DNA of 7,304 nucleotides from NCBI GenBank assembly GCA_913009215.1, contig CAJVXG010000077.1:1-7304 (forward strand), in the 5' to 3' direction. The notes beneath the pieces are model-generated. The model did no database searches. It was given only the letters and a program-made list of their open reading frames with translations, and was not told the origin of the DNA. Of this stretch, positions 1 to 5,800 are shown piece by piece. The DNA comes from an uncultured Gammaproteobacteria bacterium. GTDB taxonomy: Bacteria > Pseudomonadota > Gammaproteobacteria > Acidiferrobacterales > CAJVXG01. How positions within the stretch are numbered: position 1 is the first letter of the stretch; every line of letters begins with the position of its first letter. Position numbers and translations under genes: made by a program.

Positions 1-468
1 ACCATAGGCAAACAGATTGCCGAGCGCCTGAAGAAGACGTTCTATGATTCTGATCATGAAATTGAAAAACGAACCGGGGTAAGCATTCCTGTTATTTTTG
101 ACATTGAGGGTGAAGAAGGATTCCGTAACCGGGAAACCCGGATGCTTGATGAGTTGACACAGAAAGAGAATGTCGTGGTGGCGACAGGTGGAGGGGCCAT
201 ACTTCGGGAGGCCAACAGGGCATATTTGCGAGATCGGGGTACGGTTATATATTTGCGGGCCGATATTGATGAATTATTGAAACGTACCCGCCGTGATCGT
301 AATCGACCATTACTGAACAACGGTGAGCGCCGTGCCACCCTGGAAAAACTGCTGCAGCAAAGAGGGCCACTATATCAACAAGAAGCCGATGTTGAGGTGG
401 ACACGGGTAGTCTGCTTGCAACGCAAGTCGCAAAAAATATTATAGCATTGCTGGTAGCAGATAAATAA
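1..468 (+). CDS. aroK: Shikimate kinase (partial, 5' end outside window)
   Basis: This enzyme phosphorylates shikimate with ATP to give shikimate 3-phosphate, a cytosolic step of chorismate and aromatic amino acid synthesis. The reading frame is open from base 1 and gives 155 residues before TAA at 466-468. The first residues, TIGKQIAERL, align just after the GKS of the Walker A motif of E. coli AroK, so roughly 18 N-terminal residues including the P-loop are missing. Visible family features, numbered from the window edge, are the DSD shikimate/Mg site (D16, D18), the FRNRE shikimate-binding segment (R42-R44), the Walker-B-like ATGGG (A61-G65), the lid RNRPLL (R100-L105) and the RGPLYQQEAD segment (R121-D130). 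The length fits the usual 170-175 residue family. An internal ATG at 142 is not the start, because homology extends upstream to base 1. It is followed after one base by aroB, the classical aroKB pair. AroK is favoured over the paralogue AroL because of this neighbour. Confidence 0.96.
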   Translation, partial: TIGKQIAERLKKTFYDSDHEIEKRTGVSIPVIFDIEGEEGFRNRETRMLDELTQKENVVVATGGGAILREANRAYLRDRGTVIYLRADIDELLKRTRRDRNRPLLNNGERRATLEKLLQQRGPLYQQEADVEVDTGSLLATQVAKNIIALLVADK

Positions 469-469
469 C

Positions 470-1561
470 ATGAAAACACTAGAGCTTGATCTCGATAGTA
501 GAAGTTATCCAATTCATATTGGTTCAGGCCTGCTTGGCAGTAAAGATCTGCTGTGTGAAAAGATAACAGGCGGCAGAGCCGTTATCGTCAGTAATACGAC
601 TGTTGCACCACTGTATCTACAAAGGGTTCTTGATTCAGTTAAAGATTTCGACCCTGTAAGCATTGTTCTGCCTGACGGCGAACAGTATAAGAATCTGGAT
701 ACCCTGAACCAGATTTATACCGCTTTGCTTGAACAGCATTGCGATCGTCAGACTACCCTAATAGCCCTGGGAGGCGGTGTTATAGGAGATATGACCGGTT
801 TTGCGGCCGCCAGTTACCAACGCGGTATTCCTTTCATACAAGTCCCCACGACCCTGTTGTCGCAGGTAGACTCGTCTGTTGGTGGTAAAACGGGGGTTAA
901 CCATGCGCTGGCAAAGAATATGATCGGTGCTTTTTATCAACCAAAGAGTGTCATCATAGATATTGATACATTACAAACCTTGCCTGACAGAGAATTGTCA
1001 GCCGGTCTGGCCGAGATTATTAAATATGGGCTTATAAATGATCATGAATTCTTTGCGTGGCTGGAAGAGAATATGGACAGGCTCATGGCGCGCGATAAGG
1101 AAGCACTTACGGAGGCTATTTATCGTTCATGTGAGAACAAGGCCCGAATCGTGGCCCAAGACGAAAAGGAAGCAGGGGTGCGCGCACTTTTGAATCTGGG
1201 GCACACCTTTGGACATAGTATCGAGGCAGGTTTGGGGTATGGGCAATGGTTGCACGGCGAAGCGGTGGCAACGGGTATGGTGATGGCGGCAAACTTATCA
1301 AGACGCCTGAAATGGATCCAGTTATCCGATGTGGAGCGCATAGAGACACTCATCTTGCGTGCCAATCTGCCGATTCGTTACCCTGATTCCCTGGGGGTAG
1401 AAAGGTTCAGGTCCCTGATGCAGCTCGATAAAAAGAATATTGCGGGGCATTTGCGCCTGGTGCTATTAAAAGGGGTTGGTGATGCTGTTATAACGACCGA
1501 TTTTTCAGAGGCATTGCTGGCTGATACCCTGAGGCACGGTTCTATAGATAAAGGGGACTAG
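470..1561 (+). CDS. aroB: 3-dehydroquinate synthase
   Basis: AroB converts DAHP to 3-dehydroquinate, the second step of the shikimate pathway, using NAD+ and a divalent metal in the cytosol. The 363 residues match the normal family length (E. coli 362). The NAD-binding region shows the LPDGEQYKN segment (67-75) and GGGVIGDMTGF (101-111). The substrate region holds PTTLLSQVDSSVGGKTGVN (126-144) and KNMIGAFYQP (149-158). The metal ligands expected from the family are E182 (in AEIIKYG), H245 (in NLGHTFGH) and H262 (in LHGEAV), and all are present. The ATG follows the aroK stop by a single base and has no convincing Shine-Dalgarno sequence; the nearest is GGTAG at 453-457, 12 bases away. Translation therefore probably depends on ribosomes finishing aroK. 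The TAG stop shares a base with the GTG that overlaps the next gene's start region. The product call is secure. Confidence 0.98.
   Translation: MKTLELDLDSRSYPIHIGSGLLGSKDLLCEKITGGRAVIVSNTTVAPLYLQRVLDSVKDFDPVSIVLPDGEQYKNLDTLNQIYTALLEQHCDRQTTLIALGGGVIGDMTGFAAASYQRGIPFIQVPTTLLSQVDSSVGGKTGVNHALAKNMIGAFYQPKSVIIDIDTLQTLPDRELSAGLAEIIKYGLINDHEFFAWLEENMDRLMARDKEALTEAIYRSCENKARIVAQDEKEAGVRALLNLGHTFGHSIEAGLGYGQWLHGEAVATGMVMAANLSRRLKWIQLSDVERIETLILRANLPIRYPDSLGVERFRSLMQLDKKNIAGHLRLVLLKGVGDAVITTDFSEALLADTLRHGSIDKGD
1551..1556 (+). promoter_or_regulatory. Ribosome binding site deciding the dgt start
   Basis: AAGGGG lies inside the last codons of aroB. It is 7 bases before the ATG at 1564 and only 4 bases before the GTG at 1561. 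The spacing favours ATG 1564 as the dgt start, although GTG 1561 is in the same frame and would add one residue. Confidence 0.6.
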
Positions 1562-1563
1562 TG

Positions 1564-2715
1564 ATGCCGTATGCTCCATATGCCGCACTAAGCGAGACAT
1601 CACGTGGTCGCCGGTATGCTGAACCCAGGCCTGCCTATCGCAGTGAGTTCCAGCGGGACAGGGATCGGATCATTCACTCCGCTGCTTTCAGGCGTCTGGA
1701 ATACAAAACGCAGGTCTTCATTAATCATGAAGGCGATTTGTTTCGCACCCGCTTGACCCATAGCATCGAAGTGGCACAAATTGGCCGATCCATTGCCCGC
1801 GCATTAAATTTGAATGAAGACCTTACGGAAGCCATTGCCCTGGCTCACGATCTTGGCCATACACCATTCGGTCATGCCGGACAGGATGCATTGAATGTCT
1901 GCATGAAGAAATTTGGTGGATTTGAACATAACCTGCAGTCTTTGCGTGTGGTCGATGCACTGGAGGAACGCTATGCCGATTTTCCTGGTCTGAACCTGAC
2001 GTTTGAGGCACGTGAAGGCATTCTGAAGCATTGCTCTGTAAAGAATGCCAGGAATTATGGCGAGCTCGGTAAGCGTTTTATAGAGAAAAAACAGCCCGGG
2101 CTTGAAGCACAGTTAACCAATCTGGCCGACGAGCTGGCCTACACCAACCACGATGTCGATGACGGTTTACGTTATGAATTAATCGATCTCAATGCCTTAA
2201 TGGAGATCGATCTTTTTTCAAACCATTATCATGATGTCGTCGGTAAATACCCTGACCTGGCTTCACGCAGATGTATACACGAAACGGTACGGCGTATTAT
2301 AAATACCATGGTAGTGAATCTGATTGAGAACAGCAGCAACGTGATTAAAAAAGCTAGCCCTGCTGATATAGATGATGTTCGAAATCATCGAGAACCTTTG
2401 ATAGCGTATAGCCGGGAGTTATACGATAGCTTGTTGCAGATGAAACACTTTTTACGGCAGCAACTATATGCCCATTACCAGGTGAAACGGATGAGCAGGA
2501 AGGCGAAGGAAATCATTCAGTCACTGTTTAATGTATTTATGGACGATAAATACTTGTTGCCCCCGCAGTATCTGGAGAAAGTCAACACCCGGGACCAGGA
2601 TAATAGCGATGACCACAAGGCACGTGTGATCGCTGACTATATTGCCGGAATGACCGACCGATATGCCTTAAGGGAACATCATCGTCTTTTTGGCCCGGTA
2701 GAAATGCCGTCATGA
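1564..2715 (+). CDS. dgt: Deoxyguanosinetriphosphate triphosphohydrolase-like protein (HD domain)
   Basis: This is a metal-dependent HD-superfamily hydrolase that splits dNTPs (dGTP in the founding member) into deoxynucleoside and triphosphate, acting on the cytosolic nucleotide pool. Numbered from the ATG, the N-terminal family signature is the SRGRR-to-FRRLEYKTQVF region (residues 13-52). The HD metal site is H66 (in RLTHS), H95-D96 (in AHDLGHTPFGH, with H99 and H104 nearby) and probably D189 (in ADELAYTNHDVDDG). The 383 residues fit the shorter dGTPase-like (type 2) family rather than the roughly 500-residue E. coli Dgt, so true substrate preference cannot be read from sequence; several such enzymes act on more than one dNTP. 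ATG 1564 is chosen over the in-frame GTG 1561 because of the spacing to AAGGGG at 1551-1556. The start is interlocked with the aroB stop, which implies translational coupling in an aroK-aroB-dgt operon. The gene is intact, and its base use resembles its neighbours. Confidence 0.93.
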   Translation: MPYAPYAALSETSRGRRYAEPRPAYRSEFQRDRDRIIHSAAFRRLEYKTQVFINHEGDLFRTRLTHSIEVAQIGRSIARALNLNEDLTEAIALAHDLGHTPFGHAGQDALNVCMKKFGGFEHNLQSLRVVDALEERYADFPGLNLTFEAREGILKHCSVKNARNYGELGKRFIEKKQPGLEAQLTNLADELAYTNHDVDDGLRYELIDLNALMEIDLFSNHYHDVVGKYPDLASRRCIHETVRRIINTMVVNLIENSSNVIKKASPADIDDVRNHREPLIAYSRELYDSLLQMKHFLRQQLYAHYQVKRMSRKAKEIIQSLFNVFMDDKYLLPPQYLEKVNTRDQDNSDDHKARVIADYIAGMTDRYALREHHRLFGPVEMPS

Positions 2716-2770
2716 GGCTGTTCTGCCTGGTATGCTCCTAAGTATCTGAAAACCTAACGACATTTTCTTC

Positions 2771-2806
2771 TATACCGCATTGAATGGGGTGGCCGGCGCC
2801 GGTATA
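2771..2806. repeat. Inverted repeat bracketing the gltB promoter
   Basis: TATACCG at 2771-2777 and CGGTATA at 2800-2806 are perfect 7-base inverted arms separated by 22 bases. The left arm lies just upstream of the proposed -35 box, and the right arm overlaps the -10 box. The match is visible directly in the sequence. That it is a binding site for a dimeric regulator is inference, and no particular regulator is recognised. A chance repeat of this size cannot be excluded. Confidence 0.45.
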
Positions 2807-2808
2807 CT
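2780..2808 (+). promoter_or_regulatory. Candidate sigma-70 promoter for gltB
   Basis: A -35 box TTGAAT (2780-2785, four of six matches to TTGACA) and a -10 box TATACT (2803-2808, five of six matches to TATAAT) are separated by the optimal 17 bases. Transcription would begin near 2814-2816, giving a leader of about 50 bases before the gltB ATG at 2866. Spacing, box quality and position directly upstream of a gene after a 150-base gap all agree, but this is a prediction from consensus only. Confidence 0.62.
2793..2802. repeat. Perfect 10-base GC palindrome in promoter spacer
   Basis: CCGGCGCCGG is its own reverse complement. It fills the part of the promoter spacer immediately before the -10 box TATACT. 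It is short and GC-only, so chance is a serious alternative, but its position makes an operator possible. Confidence 0.5.
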
Positions 2809-2825
2809 GTCTCGCCATTTTACCC

Positions 2826-2844
2826 GGGATTTACAGGGATTTAC
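2826..2844 (+). repeat. Tandem 9-base direct repeat, 10-base period, in gltB leader
   Basis: GGGATTTAC occurs at 2826-2834 and again at 2836-2844, one base apart, so equivalent positions are 10 bases apart. It lies downstream of the predicted transcription start, in the untranslated leader 22-40 bases before the gltB ATG. It could be a simple duplication, a DNA site for a protein binding on one helix face, or an RNA site. No family of elements is recognised. Confidence 0.55.
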
Positions 2845-2857
2845 TGATATTTTTGAT

Positions 2858-2862
2858 GTGGG
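2858..2862 (+). promoter_or_regulatory. Weak ribosome binding site of gltB
   Basis: GTGGG is the only purine-rich core close to the start, and it sits just 3 bases before the ATG at 2866, which is short spacing. The start is nevertheless firm. TGA at 2854-2856 closes the frame upstream, and the next in-frame ATG (codon 33) would lose the essential cysteine at codon 25. Confidence 0.4.
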
Positions 2863-2865
2863 TTT

Positions 2866-5800
2866 ATGAGTACTAAACTAGCAAAAAAATCGAGTTTTCT
2901 GAAAGGGTTGTACCGTCCGGAATTTGAGAAGGACAGCTGCGGCTTTGGCCTGATAGCCCATATGGATGGTGAGGATAGCCATTGGCTGGTACAAACCGCC
3001 ATCCATGCTCTGGCACGGTTGACCCACCGGGGGGCGGTGGCGGCCGATGGCAAGACCGGCGACGGTTGTGGTTTGTTATTAAGAAAGCCGGACTCTTTTT
3101 TTCAGGCCATTGCCAGTGACCTGGGTATTGCGCTGAATCCTGTTTATGCCGTGGGCATGGTTTTTCTGAACCGTAATAAAAAACTGGCCAATGCAGCCAA
3201 ACAGCATCTTGAGGACGCATTAAAGAGTGAATCGCTGGAGGTTGCGGGATGGCGTGCGGTACCGGTTGATCCGTCGGCCTGTGGCCAAAAGGCGTTGGCA
3301 TCATTGCCGGAGATTGAACAAATTATTGTTAATGCCTCCCGGAGTATGGATGCCGAGCAGTTTGAGCGCCACTTGTATATGGCGCGTCGCAAAACCGAAA
3401 AGACCGTTGGTGATAATGACGACACGTTCTACATACCCAGCCTGTCGAGTAAATTAATTTCCTATAAGGGCTTGGTGATGCCAGACAACCTGCCGGTCTT
3501 TTATAAAGACCTGCACGATGAGGCGTTAACATCATCGTTGTGTGTATTTCACCAACGTTTTTCCACCAATACATTGCCCCAATGGCGGTTGGCGCAACCG
3601 TTCCGTTACCTGGCCCATAACGGTGAGATCAATACGGTTCAGGGTAACCGTAACTGGTCGGTGGCCAGGGGCCATAAATTCGAAACGGCATTAATACCGA
3701 ACTTTGGCGAGGCATTACCACTGGTGTCATTAACGGGTTCGGACTCCAGTAGTCTGGATAACATGCTGGATGCCTTGCTGATGGGTGGTATGGATATTTT
3801 TCGTGCCATGAGCCTGTTGATTCCCCCGGCATGGCAAAATGTTGAAACCATGGACACGGATTTGCGTAGTTATTATGAATACAGTTCCATGCATATGGAG
3901 CCCTGGGACGGGCCGGCCGGTATTGTTCTTACTGATGGTCGCCGCGCATCCTGTGTCATGGATCGCAATGGCCTACGACCCGCACGCTATGTCATTACCA
4001 AAGACCGTCATATCACCCTGGCATCCGAGATCGGTGTCTACGATTACCGGCCCGAAGACGTTGTCACCAAGGGACGGCTGAAACCGGGTCAGATGATCGC
4101 CGCCGATACCGAGACCGGTGAATTGTTGCTTCCGGAAGATATCGAACAGTTGCTGCGACAACGCCAACCCTACAAGCAATGGATGAAACAGCATGCCAGG
4201 AAGCTGAAATCCTGTCTGGAAGAAGAGGAATCCTGTAGCGCCATGATGTCGTCAGAGCAATTACAGGTTTATCAGAAAATGTTTCAGGTCAGTTTTGAGG
4301 AACGTGACGAAGTCTTGCGTGTTTTGGCCGAAAATGGCCAGGAGGCTATCGGCTCCATGGGTGACGATACCCCGTTACCGGTTTTGTCGTTACGGGCGCG
4401 TTCCCTCTATGATTATTTCCGTCAACAATTCGCCCAGGTCACCAATCCGCCGATAGATCCTTTAAGGGAACAGATCGTGATGTCGCTCGAGACCTGTTTT
4501 GGTCGCGAGATGAACCTTTTTGAAGAAAGTCCGGAGCACGCCAGGCGGTTACTGGTGACTTCACCGGTGTTGTCGATCACTAAATTCAATCAATTATTAA
4601 GTATAAAAGACGAGCAGTATCGGTATGTCTATATTGACCTGAATTATGGTGCCGATACAGAATTGCGTGGGGCCATTGAGTCCGTCTGCAAGCAAGCCAT
4701 CAATGCCGTTCGTGAAGGTAAAACCATTATTGTGTTGTCGGATCGTGAGATTGCAGAAGACAAGCTGCCTATTCACGCATTGTTGGCTACAGGCGCCGTT
4801 CATCATCGATTGATCCGTGAAGGTTTGCGTTGTGATGCCAATATTGTTGTTGAAACAGCAACGGCCAGAGACCCCCATCATTTTGCATGTTTAATCGGTT
4901 ATGGTGCGACTGCCATCTTTCCCTACCTGGTGTTTGATTGCCTTTGTGATCTCATCCATACCGGCGAGATATCGGGGCAAAAGGCATCGAATACCCGCAA
5001 GAGTTACTGCCAGGGCATCCATAAAGGGCTTTACAAGATTATTTCCAAAATGGGTATTTCCACTATTGCCAGCTATCGTGGGGCGCAGTTATTCGAGGCT
5101 GTTGGCCTGAATTCCGTTGTTATCGATCTTTGCTTTAAAGGCACTACCTGTCGTATCGAAGGCAGTAATTTTGATGACCTTGCCGCAGACCAACAGTTGT
5201 TGGCCAATGAGGCATGGGATAGACGTAAACGTATTCAGCAGGGAGGTTTATTAAAGTTCATTCATGGCGGTGAATACCATGCCTACAACCCTGATGTTGT
5301 CACAACTTTGCACGATGCCGTACGGAGTGGTGATTATGAAAAATACAAAATTTATTCAGACCTGATAAACCAGCGACCGGTGACGGTACTGCGTGATTTA
5401 ATCGGCTTGCGTGATAATATTGAGCCCATCCCGGTTGACGATGTTGAGGCGGAAACCGAAATACTGAAGCGGTTCGACAGCGCCGGCATGTCTTTGGGCG
5501 CCTTGTCGCCTGAAGCTCACGAAACACTGGCTGAAGCCATGAATCGCCTTGGCGGTCGTTCCAATTCCGGTGAGGGTGGAGAAGACCCGGCGCGTTATGG
5601 CACTATCAAGACTTCCAAGATCAAGCAAGTGGCCTCTGGTCGCTTTGGTGTCACCCCCGCCTATCTGGCCAGTGCCGAGGTACTGCAAATCAAGGTGGCC
5701 CAGGGCGCCAAGCCAGGTGAGGGTGGTCAATTACCAGGCGACAAGGTTAATGTAATGATAGCCAAGTTGCGTTTTGCCAACCCCGGTGTGGCATTAATTT

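Larger units (their letters stand above)
2716..2865. other. dgt-gltB intergenic region
   Basis: This 150-base gap is the only substantial non-coding stretch. It holds the candidate gltB promoter, an inverted repeat, a perfect palindrome and a tandem repeat, each listed separately. I found no convincing intrinsic terminator for the aroK-aroB-dgt operon. The best stem near the dgt end is AGGC (2715-2718) with GCCT (2725-2728), only four pairs and without a following T-run. Read-through from dgt into gltB is therefore possible. I saw no sigma-54 -24/-12 element with correct GG-N10-GC spacing. Confidence 0.7.

Noticed and set aside
54..338. 94-residue minus-strand open frame opposite aroK
   Set aside because: It is an antisense shadow of shikimate kinase; the arginine/serine-rich composition is typical of reverse reading of a coding gene.
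2714..2730. Possible terminator hairpin after dgt
   Set aside because: Only a four-pair stem (AGGC/GCCT) with no adjacent T-run; too weak to call an intrinsic terminator.
2716..2865. Sigma-54 promoter for gltB, as might be expected for a nitrogen gene
   Set aside because: No GG-N10-GC pair with TGGCAC/TTGCA-like context was found on the + strand; GG dinucleotides at 2729 and 2791 lack a GC at the required distance.
2883..2889. A7 run in the slippery-heptamer frame (A AAA AAA) near the gltB start
   Set aside because: It encodes an ordinary lysine pair in the propeptide. No stimulatory structure or useful alternative frame is visible, and the full-length frame is intact, so programmed frameshifting is not supported.
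3096..3102. T7 run in gltB that could allow slippage or phase variation
   Set aside because: It encodes Ser-Phe-Phe in a conserved part of the glutaminase domain with the downstream frame intact; a housekeeping enzyme is an unlikely phase-variable gene.
2873..3304. 143-residue open frame on the minus strand opposite the start of gltB
   Set aside because: It lies wholly within conserved gltB coding sequence, its translation is proline/histidine-rich and low in family-like features, and there is no plausible promoter or ribosome site. It is a shadow frame.
5398..5730. 110-residue minus-strand open frame inside gltB
   Set aside because: It is opposite the strongly conserved FMN-barrel region of GltB, resembles no protein family I know, and is best explained as a by-product of gltB codon use.
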